Below are positions 1 through 6,000 of a stretch of DNA of 8,920 nucleotides, in pieces. The stretch comes from Deltaproteobacteria bacterium (lineage in GTDB: Bacteria; Myxococcota; Myxococcia; Myxococcales; 40CM-4-68-19): contig JAFEBC010000315.1 in NCBI GenBank assembly GCA_018266095.1, forward strand, positions 1 to 8,920, read 5' to 3'. The notes below the pieces were generated by a model, which did no database searches, was not told the DNA's origin, and saw only the letters and a program-made list of their open reading frames with translations. How positions within the stretch are numbered: position 1 is the first letter of the stretch; every line of letters begins with the position of its first letter. A program made the translations under genes and the position numbers.

Positions 1-379
1 AGTTCGCGGGCACCGAGAGCTGGAACGGCGCGGTGGTCTTGGTGGTGCTCACGTAGCGCAAGCCCAGCGGCCCGGGCTGCGCGGTGATGCCGCGGATGGC
101 GGCGATGGAGTAGTCGGCGCCCTGCACGGTGCCGCTCACGGACCCGGCCGCGTCGGCGACGATGCTCACCGTCATCGTGGTCTGCTCGTTCTCGTGCGTG
201 GGCGGGAAGTTCAGCGTGCTCGGCGAGGCCGCCGGGATGGCGCTGAGGCCCGGGCTGTTGATGATGCCGCCCGAGGTGTTCGCCGCGCGCCCTGCGCCCG
301 AGAACGCGAGCGCGAGCAGGAGCCCCGCGCAGACGGCGAGGTGTGAGCGGGTGTGCGAGGCGGGGCGGGACATCGGCAT
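1..379 (-). CDS. Secreted protein, N-terminal part only (runs off left edge)
   Basis: About 126 residues are visible before the window ends, with no stop codon. Residues 1-33 look like a signal peptide: a basic start (MPMSRPASHTRSH), a hydrophobic core (AVCAGLLLALAFSGAG) and likely cleavage near GRAA. The rest (LNFPP, TMTVSIVA, GTVQGADYSIAAI, FQLSVPAN) is beta-rich and resembles the Ig-like repeats of bacterial surface proteins (ASPM/HYDIN or choice-of-anchor type). That is pattern recognition only. I chose the ATG at 379 because a GGAGA lies 8 nt upstream (388-392); the second ATG at 373 would give a longer, poorer spacing. The gene follows the HicA-like gene on the same strand after 92 bp, so it may be separately transcribed. 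The product probably acts outside the cytoplasm; its function is unknown. Confidence 0.7.
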   Translation of the reverse strand, partial: MPMSRPASHTRSHLAVCAGLLLALAFSGAGRAANTSGGIINSPGLSAIPAASPSTLNFPPTHENEQTTMTVSIVADAAGSVSGTVQGADYSIAAIRGITAQPGPLGLRYVSTTKTTAPFQLSVPAN

Positions 380-471
380 GACGGGCGTCTCCAGAGTGCG
401 AGTGGGTTCGCCCTCCTAGACGACGGTCCGCCGGGTTCTTCCCGAGGCCGCTGCTGTTCCGCTCGCGAGTC

Positions 472-711
472 CTACGCGAACCCCACGCCGTACTGCGCGA
501 GGGGCAGCTTGAGCCGGCGTAGGATCGACCGCAGCACCATCAGCGACACGCGCTCTGTGTCGGCGAGCGCGATCGGATAGAACAGGATGACGTTGTCGAT
601 CACCCGCTGGATGCGCGGATGCGGCGCAGGCACGAAGGTGCAGCCCGCCTCGCGCTCGAGCTGAAGCCGCAGGTCTCGCCACTTCGGACGCGGAACGAAG
701 GGGTAGCTCAT
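472..711 (-). CDS. HicA-like small protein (putative toxin of a HicBA-type pair)
   Basis: A 79-residue protein whose layout matches HicA mRNA-interferase toxins (small dsRBD-like fold, alpha-beta-beta-beta-alpha). It shows an amphipathic first helix (KWRDLRLQLEREAG), a strand (CTFVPA), a His (H31, the only His in the protein, in PAPHPR) where the family has Gly-Ser-His, strands (RVIDNVILFYPIAL) and a final helix (VLRSILRRLKLP) very like the HicA ending. HicA toxins cleave mRNA and are neutralised by HicB. The canonical GSHH string is absent, so activity is uncertain. The ATG at 711 lies 12 nt after the stop of the HicB-like gene, which suggests co-transcription. No clear Shine-Dalgarno is present; instead a perfect 12-nt palindrome fills the gap. 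It could instead be an unrelated small protein; family membership is inferred from pattern, not a search. Confidence 0.55.
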   Translation of the reverse strand: MSYPFVPRPKWRDLRLQLEREAGCTFVPAPHPRIQRVIDNVILFYPIALADTERVSLMVLRSILRRLKLPLAQYGVGFA

Positions 712-712
712 G

Positions 713-724
713 GCGGGCGCCCGC
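713..724. promoter_or_regulatory. 12-bp perfect palindrome in the HicB/HicA-like junction
   Basis: The sequence GCGGGCGCCCGC is its own reverse complement. It fills the gap between the stop of the HicB-like gene (724-726) and the start of the HicA-like gene (711), exactly where the ribosome-binding site of the second gene would be. It may lower independent translation of the downstream gene. In GC-rich DNA a chance palindrome of this kind is not very rare. Confidence 0.3.
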
Positions 725-1095
725 TAACCGACGCGGATCTCGTCGACGTGGATGCGCGTGCGGGTGGCCGTGCGCGCGCTGGCCGGCTTCTTGGCCTTGC
801 CCGTCTTGCTCGTGCGCGGCACATCGACGTCGAGCGAATTCCCCGTGGGGTACGCGGCCTGGTACTGCGCCATCACCTCGGGCGGCGCGGGCTCGACGCC
901 CTCGAACGGCTCGCGCCCGAGCGACAGATCGGTGGCCGCCTGCGCCTTGATCGCGTTCGCCAACTGCTTGAGCGCGGTCTTCACGTCCGGCCCTTGGGCG
1001 GCGAGGTCGTACTCGATCATCTGCGCGACCCAGATCGCCCCCTCGGGCGTGGTGTCCTTGAACAAGAGGATGCGCACCTTGGGGGTCTGCGACAT
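724..1095 (-). CDS. HicB-like protein (putative antitoxin) with basic C-terminal tail
   Basis: A 123-residue protein starting at the ATG at 1095 (MSQTPKVRILLFKD). Residues 7-55 fit the HicB fold: first strand VRILLFKD, second strand AIWVAQMIEYD, the turn AAQGPD, then a helix (VKTALKQLANAIKAQAA) equivalent to the 'GDTLEEALENAKEAI' segment of HicB antitoxins. Residues 60-85 are acidic and proline-rich (EPFEGVEPAPPEV). Residues 93-123 are basic (RTSKTGKAKKP, RTATRTRIH). Most HicB proteins end in a ribbon-helix-helix or helix-turn-helix DNA-binding domain, which I do not see; the tail might bind nucleic acid instead. A GTG at 1101 is an alternative start two codons upstream. It is followed by the HicA-like gene after 12 nt, giving antitoxin-first order. 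Palindromes directly upstream suggest autoregulation, as is known for the family. Confidence 0.6.
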   Translation of the reverse strand: MSQTPKVRILLFKDTTPEGAIWVAQMIEYDLAAQGPDVKTALKQLANAIKAQAATDLSLGREPFEGVEPAPPEVMAQYQAAYPTGNSLDVDVPRTSKTGKAKKPASARTATRTRIHVDEIRVG

Positions 1096-1107
1096 GACCA
1101 CACGATA

Positions 1108-1139
1108 TGCGAAATCACACGTGATCGCAAATGTTTGCG
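1108..1139. promoter_or_regulatory. Two adjacent inverted repeats upstream of the HicB-like gene (operator candidate)
   Basis: Between 1108 and 1129, TGCGA-AA-TCAC pairs with GTGATCGCA: nine base pairs with a two-base bulge around AC. Overlapping it, 1126-1139 is CGCAAA-TG-TTTGCG, a perfect 6+6 inverted repeat. Both lie within 45 bp of the start of the HicB-like gene, where autoregulatory operators of toxin-antitoxin operons usually sit. That they are operators is inferred from position and symmetry. Confidence 0.45.
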
Positions 1140-1198
1140 CGTCACGGAGCTGACGTCAGAGCGCTGACGCGGCGGCCTCGTGGCGTCAGTCGTCTGAC
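1140..1198. promoter_or_regulatory. Cluster of CGTCA/TGACG half-sites in divergent intergenic region
   Basis: Within 59 bp the pentamer CGTCA or its complement TGACG occurs at 1140-1144, 1151-1155, 1154-1158, 1165-1169 and 1184-1188. Positions 1150-1159 form the perfect palindrome CTGACGTCAG, and 1185-1198 form the inverted repeat GTCAG-TCGT-CTGAC. Such repetition of one half-site suggests binding by a dimeric regulator. The region separates the HicBA-like genes from the plus-strand pair starting at 1310 and could serve both. The remaining bases to 1309 show nothing I can call; in particular, no convincing -35/-10 pair was found. Confidence 0.4.
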
Positions 1199-1309
1199 AC
1201 CACCGCCACGCGCGCGCGGACACGGCCTGCGCTCACGAGGCTCATCGACACGTCCCCTGCGGCACTTGAGCGGCTTCCGGCGGCGCGCGCGTTCGAGTAG
1301 ACCATCGGC

Positions 1310-1582
1310 ATGTCCACGTTCGACATCGTCGCCATCCTCACGTTCACGCTGCTCGCGGTGCTGCTGAGCGGGCCGGCGATGTGGAGCGACAATCCGGACC
1401 CGCTGATCGTGACCCTCTGGCGGCGCATGCGCGGGCTGCCCTCGCGGCGCAACGAGGGGGCGCCGGGGCCGAAGTCGGCGGCGAGCAAGGTGCCGGAGCT
1501 GCCGGAGTTGGAGGAGAAGAAGCCGCAGCCTGCCGAGACGCAGGCGCCCCCCGTCAGCGCGGATCCGAAGGAGCGCACGTGA
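1310..1582 (+). CDS. Small single-pass membrane protein of unknown function
   Basis: A 90-residue protein I do not recognise. Residues 5-21 (DIVAILTFTLLAVLLSG) are a clear membrane helix right at the N-terminus. It is followed by a short stretch (PAMWSDNPDPLIVTLW), a basic cluster (RRMRGLPSRR, residues 38-47) and a proline-, glutamate- and lysine-rich, probably disordered tail. The positive-inside rule puts the tail in the cytoplasm. The ATG at 1310 is the natural start because the helix follows directly, although the upstream Shine-Dalgarno match is weak. Its last codons overlap the start of the ArsC/Spx-like gene by 4 nt (GTGA), indicating translational coupling and perhaps a joint role. 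An alternative is a small cytochrome-oxidase-type accessory subunit, but nothing specific supports that. Confidence 0.65.
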   Translation: MSTFDIVAILTFTLLAVLLSGPAMWSDNPDPLIVTLWRRMRGLPSRRNEGAPGPKSAASKVPELPELEEKKPQPAETQAPPVSADPKERT

Positions 1583-1941
1583 GCCAGAAGCCCGTCGTCT
1601 ACCAATATCCGCGCTGCTCCACGTGCCGGAGCGCGCTCAAGTGGCTCGACCAGGCGGGCATCGAGGTCGAGACGGTGGACCTCGTGCAGACGCCGCCGTC
1701 GCGGGCCACGCTGGAGAAGGCCGCGAGGCTCGCGGGCGTGCCGGTGCGCAAGCTCTTCAACACCTCGGGCGAGTCGTACCGGAACGGCAACTTCAAGGAG
1801 AAGCTCGAGACCATGACCGACGCGCAGGCGTTCGACGCGCTGGCCAAGGACGGAAAGCTCATCAAGCGGCCGCTGGTCCTGACGAGCTCGCTGGCGCTGG
1901 TGGGCTTCAATGAGGAGGCTTGGGCTGACGCGCTGAAGTGA
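1579..1941 (+). CDS. ArsC/Spx-family thioredoxin-fold protein (YusI-like)
   Basis: A 120-residue protein, the usual length for the ArsC/Spx family. Near the N-terminus it has YPRCSTCRSALKWLD, with a CXXC pair at C13/C16. This is followed by the family features TPPSRATLEKAARLAG, LFNTSGESYR (residues 59-68), a DGKLIKRPLV segment (R97 at the position of the conserved family Arg) and a C-terminal LVGFNEEAW. This pattern closely matches YusI-type proteins often annotated as arsenate reductase family. Classical glutaredoxin-coupled ArsC has a single catalytic Cys, so the CXXC here points to a thiol-disulfide or Spx-like regulatory role; actual arsenate reduction is doubtful and no ars genes are near. 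The GTG start at 1579 is chosen because GAAGGAG sits about 5 nt upstream and the protein begins directly with the first strand (KPVVYQYP). It is translationally coupled to the small membrane protein upstream. Confidence 0.85.
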   Translation: MSQKPVVYQYPRCSTCRSALKWLDQAGIEVETVDLVQTPPSRATLEKAARLAGVPVRKLFNTSGESYRNGNFKEKLETMTDAQAFDALAKDGKLIKRPLVLTSSLALVGFNEEAWADALK

Positions 1942-1965
1942 GCTTGCGGTCGCAGCGAGCTGCCG

Positions 1966-1983
1966 CGATGACGTGAGTCGTCG
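1966..1983 (+). terminator. Weak hairpin after the ArsC/Spx-like gene
   Basis: CGATGAC pairs with GTCGTCG (seven pairs including one G-T) around the loop GTGA, 24 nt after the stop codon. There is no T-run after it, so intrinsic termination is doubtful. A second small stem, GCAG-CGAG-CTGC, lies just before it at 1952-1963. Confidence 0.25.
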
Positions 1984-1995
1984 CTTCGCACGATT

Positions 1996-2028
1996 GTGAT
2001 CACCCGATGTCACATCTTCGATGGTGAC
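1996..2028. promoter_or_regulatory. Palindromes upstream of the collagen-like gene
   Basis: GTGATCAC at 1996-2003 is a perfect palindrome, GATGT-C-ACATC at 2006-2016 is another, and GTCAC at 2009-2013 is mirrored by GTGAC at 2024-2028. They lie 57-89 bp before the start codon, a fitting place for operator sites. No persuasive -35/-10 pair was seen, so the promoter itself is not placed. Confidence 0.35.
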
Positions 2029-2084
2029 GCGGTCTACCCTCCCGAATCACCTGTCTGCAGCTTCCCCTGGGAGGGGAATCCACA

Positions 2085-2999
2085 ATGAACCTCATCGCAA
2101 CCGCGTGCGCGGCGTTGGTCCTCGTGTGTTCACTGCCTGCCCTGGCCGACGGCCATGACGACGGGCCCAACATCCTCAGCGCGGAGCCGGACCTGCGCGC
2201 GGGGACCATCCACATCAAGGGGAGCGACTTCGGGCGGCGGCTGTCGGCGCGGCTCGCGGGGCGCTCGCTCACGGTGATCTCGGCGACCTCGACCGACATC
2301 GTGGTCGGCATCCCGTCGGGCATCGGGCCGGGCTCGTACCTGCTCACGCTCAACTGCGGCGGTGACGACGGCGGCTTCGCGGTGACCATCGGCGGCGCGG
2401 GCGCGACCGGGCCGCAGGGACCTGCCGGGCCGAAGGGCGACAAGGGGGACAAGGGCGACACAGGCCCCGCGGGCGCGCCTGGCGCGAACGGCACCAACGG
2501 CAAGGACGGCGCACCGGGCGCTCCTGGCGCGAACGGCACCAACGGCAAGGACGGCGCACCGGGCGCGACCGGGCTCAAGGGAGACAAGGGAGACAAGGGA
2601 GACAAGGGAGACAAGGGAGACAAGGGCGACACCGGCCCACAGGGTCCTCCGGGCAAGATCACCGGCACGTGCGCGCCCGGCAGTCAGCCCGCGTTCAACG
2701 GCGGCTGCGAGGTGTGCCCGGCCAGCACGTTCAGCGACGACGGCTTCGGCTGCAGCCCGTGCCCGATCGGCCAGTACAACTCGGTCGACGGCTCGCGCCA
2801 GTGCTTCGAGTGCGGCTGCGGCACGCACATCCAGGACACCGGCCTCGGCTGTGACGTCTGCCCCGCGGGCACGTTCCGGCTGAACGGCCTCGGCTGCACG
2901 CAGTGTCCGGCGAACACGTACGCGGCGGCGGGCTCGTGCGGCTGCACGCCCTGCGGCGCGGGCCAGACCAGCGCGCCAGGCTCGTCGAGCTGCAACTGA
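2085..2999 (+). CDS. Secreted collagen-like protein with IPT/TIG-like and Cys-rich domains
   Basis: 304 residues. Residues 1-21 form a signal peptide ending in LPALA, with no lipobox. Residues 27-102 (NILSAEPDLRAGTIHIKGSDFG, LTVISATSTDIVVGIPSG, GSYLLTL) match an IPT/TIG Ig-like fold, common in exported bacterial proteins. Residues 103-189 are 29 uninterrupted Gly-X-Y triplets rich in GDK, GPQ and GAP, like a bacterial collagen triple helix, so trimerisation is expected. Residues 196-303 hold 16 cysteines as CXXC pairs about every 15 residues with CPAGTF-type strings, resembling GCC2/GCC3 or TNFR-like repeats, probably disulfide-bonded outside the cell. Start: GGGAGGGG lies about 8 nt upstream of the ATG. 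The gene converges with the HzsA-like gene. No membrane anchor is visible, so it is secreted or tethered non-covalently. Role unknown; adhesion or matrix is a guess. Confidence 0.9.
   Translation: MNLIATACAALVLVCSLPALADGHDDGPNILSAEPDLRAGTIHIKGSDFGRRLSARLAGRSLTVISATSTDIVVGIPSGIGPGSYLLTLNCGGDDGGFAVTIGGAGATGPQGPAGPKGDKGDKGDTGPAGAPGANGTNGKDGAPGAPGANGTNGKDGAPGATGLKGDKGDKGDKGDKGDKGDTGPQGPPGKITGTCAPGSQPAFNGGCEVCPASTFSDDGFGCSPCPIGQYNSVDGSRQCFECGCGTHIQDTGLGCDVCPAGTFRLNGLGCTQCPANTYAAAGSCGCTPCGAGQTSAPGSSSCN
2472..2561 (+). repeat. Two tandem 45-bp units in the collagen-like region
   Basis: Two consecutive, nearly identical 45-bp units (2472-2516 and 2517-2561) each encode GAPGANGTNGKDGAP. The DNA identity is higher than the protein needs, which points to recent duplication. 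The unit is a multiple of three, so copy-number change keeps the frame. Confidence 0.9.
2580..2624 (+). repeat. Five perfect 9-bp repeats (GDK) in the collagen-like region
   Basis: GGAGACAAG is repeated five times without change, encoding (Gly-Asp-Lys)5. Neighbouring GDK codons use GGC or GGG for Gly, so the uniform GGA shows recent slippage-type expansion. Confidence 0.95.
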
Positions 3000-3004
3000 C
3001 GCGG

Positions 3005-3037
3005 GAAGATCGCGAGTCGGGTGCTGGCAAGATCTTC
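3005..3037. terminator. Inverted repeat just after the collagen-like gene
   Basis: GAAGATC at 3005-3011 is complementary to GATCTTC at 3031-3037, with a 19-nt loop, starting 6 nt after the stop codon. No T-run follows. It is a possible transcript 3' end structure; the wide loop makes it weak. Confidence 0.25.
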
Positions 3038-3058
3038 ATCGGGCACGCAGGCGGTGAA

Positions 3059-3085
3059 GCGGGGCCCTCTGAGGTCACGCCCCGC
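3059..3085. terminator. GC-rich hairpin between convergent genes
   Basis: GCGGGGC (3059-3065) pairs perfectly with GCCCCGC (3079-3085) around a 13-nt loop. It lies where the collagen-like and HzsA-like transcripts converge and contains the stop codon of the latter (3075-3077). There is no T-run, so it could work only as a weak or Rho-assisted bidirectional terminator. Confidence 0.35.
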
Positions 3086-6000
3086 GTGAGGACCGGCGGC
3101 GTCGCGTCAGGCGCCGCTGGCCCCACAGGCCGAAGAGCGAGAGCAGGGCCCAGGCGTCGATCCCGCCGGTGCCTGTGCAGCCGCAGCCGGAGGAGTCGGC
3201 GGTGGTGGTCGGCGTGGTGCCGGAGTCGGTGGTGGCGCCCGCGTCGTGCGAGCCCGCGTCGCTGGTCGAACCCGCATCCGCGCCCGCGTCGCTGGTCGAA
3301 CCCGCATCCGCGCCCGCGTCGCTGGTCGAACCCGCATCCGCGCCCGCGTCCGCGCCAGAGCCCGCGTCGCTCGTGGAGCCCGCGTCAGATGACCCTGCGT
3401 CCGCGGATCCGCCGTCTGCGCTGCCCGCGTCCGCCCCGGCGTCTGCGATGCCGCCTGCGTCGATTCCACCAGCGTCCGCCCCGCCAGCATCGGCGCCGCC
3501 CGCGTCCACACCTCCGCCCGCGTCAGCGTTCCCGCCCGCGTCAGCGCTCCCGCCCGCGTCAGCGTTCCCGCCCGCGTCAGCGCTCCCGCCCGCGTCAGCG
3601 TTCCCACCCGCGTCAGCGTTCCCACCATCCGTCCCCGTTCCCGCGTCCGTCCCGCCGCCCGTGCCGACCACCAGGCTCACCGTCGCCGTCGCGTTCGCGC
3701 CCACCGTGGCGAACACCGCGTTCGTCAGCCCCACCGTGAAGCTGCGCGTCCCGCTCGCCACCGCGTTCCCCAAGAGCGCGATCGTGATCACCTTGTCCGC
3801 GCCATCCCCGTCGCTCCACGTCAGCGTCCCGCTCGCGGCCGTGTAGTCCGTGCCCGCGAGCGCCGTCCCATCCTGCGTCGCGAAGTCCACGCTCGCCGGG
3901 CCCGTCGAGCCCCCCGTGCGCGTCACGTGCAGGTTCAGCGTGCTCGCCGTCGACGTGGCGCTGATGCTCGTCGACGCGTGCTGCAGCGTGCCCGCCGGGT
4001 GCGCCACCTTCCACTGCGCGAGCAGCGCCGCCAGCGCCTGCGGCGGATTGGTCGGTTTGGTGTTGCCCGTCTGGTCCGCAGTGTTGATGCCGTGGCAGTT
4101 CGTGCAGGTGCGGATCTCGCCCTTCTGGAACGTCACCCAGAAGCGCTCGCGGACCTGGCTCGTCTTCGGCGTGTCGTTGGCGAGCAGCTCCCACGTCATC
4201 GCCTTCTGCGCCGGCACGATGGCCGCGAACGAGCCGTCATCGCCCACGCGCACCGCACCGACAGGCGCGCCCGTGGTCTGCACGTTCTCGCTCCAGGTCG
4301 AGTGCAGCGGCGTCGGGATCGCGCGGCGGCCCGGCACCGGCGCCGAATTGCCGAGCAAGTAGCCGCGGCGCAGGTCGGCCTCGTAGAACTGCATCCACGC
4401 GACGTCATAGAGCGTGCTCGTCGTCGCCACCGTCTGGTGGCCCGACCACGACACGCGCAGGTTGAACGGCTGCTGCCGGTCGTGCTTGTCGCGCTTGGTG
4501 ATGTCGCGGCCCACCGACAGCGCCGCGCCGATGGTGTGCAGATAGTTCTGGAACGTGGGCACGTCGACGCCCGCGCTGGCGAACACGCCAGCCTCGACGG
4601 GATCCACGCCCGACGTGGTCGCGTTCGGCACCGGCCGCGAGGCGATCTCGACGGGATCGAGCTCCCACAGCGCGCCCGAGTACGTCACCTGCGTCGCGCC
4701 CACGTAGTACGTGCTCGTCGTCGAGAAGCCCGGCGTCAGCGTCACGTCCGGCACCATCGTGGTTCCATTCGACTTCAAGGACACGAGCCGGAAGGTCATC
4801 AGCGACTTCGGGTTCGAGAGCGTGCCCGCGTTGTAGTCGGTCTGGTTCACGTTGGCCGCGTACGAGCTCACGAGCTGGCCGTCGGTCGTCGGCACCACGC
4901 TGCGGTAGAGCTGCTCCGGATTCGAGAGCGCCGTCTGGCCCGAGGGCGGCAGGTTGATGCTCGAGCGCACCACGGGGATGAAACCTGGCTTGGGCCCGCT
5001 CACGCCCGGCGTGATGTAGCTGATGGTGATGCCGTCCGGATTCTGCGGCGCGCCGCCCGACATTCCCGCGTTGGAGAGCTTGATGATCTGCCCGGCCACG
5101 TGCACGCCCACGTCGCCCGCGTCGATGCCGTAGAAGGTGCCCGCGCTGTTCGGGTCCTCGCGCACGGCGAAGAAGTTGTTGAAGTACTTGCGCGCCGTCA
5201 TGCCGCCATAGCCCGGGGCCACCGCCGCGAGCAGGTCCACGAGGCCGCTGTCGTTGGTGAAGCTGCGCGCGACGCCGCCCGCGAACTCGTGCCGGCCGAC
5301 GTGGTTCAGGATCTCGCCGCCCGTGCCGTCGAGGTTGATCATCCACGGCGAGAAGAGGTTGAGCTCGATGCCGTTGACCGTGCCGCCGAAGACGTCGATG
5401 AGCTGCTTCTTGTCGTTGTTGCGCGGCTCGGGGAACGTGTCGAACACGTACGGCGGCATCGACGTGACCTGCGTGAACGCCGCGCCCGGGCTCTCGTCGG
5501 CGAAGTTGCCGGAGCCGTTGAACGTCTGCACGAAGTTCTCATTGTAGGGCGAGCTCGTGGTCGCGGCCCGCGAGTCAGTGAGCGCCATCGGGTCGCGCGA
5601 GAGGTGATCCCAGTTGATGAAGATGAGGCGGCCGGCGCTGTCGACCATGGGCCAGAAGGCGCCGCTGGGCGAGTGGTGCAAGAGCGTGAGCGACGACGCG
5701 TCCGCGGGATCGAGCGAATAGAGGCCGGTGACCGAGAGCAGGCTCAGGTACTCCTCGCGCTGCAAGAGGTTCGCCTGGCCGTTGTAGGGCCGGTCGCTGG
5801 CGAAGATGAGCTTGCCGCCGAGGCCATACGTCGGGAACACGTTGTTGAACGCGGGCTGGTTCGTGACGAGCGTGATCACGGGCTTGGTGCTGGCGGCGAG
5901 CTGCGCTTCGGTGGGCAGCGTGATCTCGTAGAGCTGCCAGAGGTACTGCGTGGTGTCGGAGGGCCCGCTCGGCTTGCCCACGACCATGCTGAAGAGGGCC

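Noticed and set aside
1381..1578. Upstream in-frame start for the ArsC/Spx-like gene
   Set aside because: It would add 66 Gly/Ala/Glu-rich residues that overlap the small membrane protein gene in another frame. The GTG at 1579 has a good Shine-Dalgarno and gives the family's usual length.
1186..2013. Minus-strand open frame of 275 codons across the membrane/ArsC-like pair
   Set aside because: The plus-strand ArsC/Spx-like protein is clearly recognisable; the opposite frame has no family features and no ribosome-binding site.
1995..2014. CRP-type site TGTGA...TCACA upstream of the collagen-like gene
   Set aside because: The two halves are separated by 10 bp rather than the 6 bp of a CRP site; the shorter palindromes within it explain the resemblance.
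3513..3620. CRISPR-like array (regular short repeats)
   Set aside because: The repeats are contiguous 18-bp coding units without unique spacers and lie inside a reading frame.
3169..3846. Plus-strand open frame encoding a Pro/Ala/Ser-rich repeat protein
   Set aside because: It is the antisense reading of the DAG stalk codons; the repeats are explained by the HzsA-like protein on the minus strand, which has a signal peptide, heme motif and anchor.
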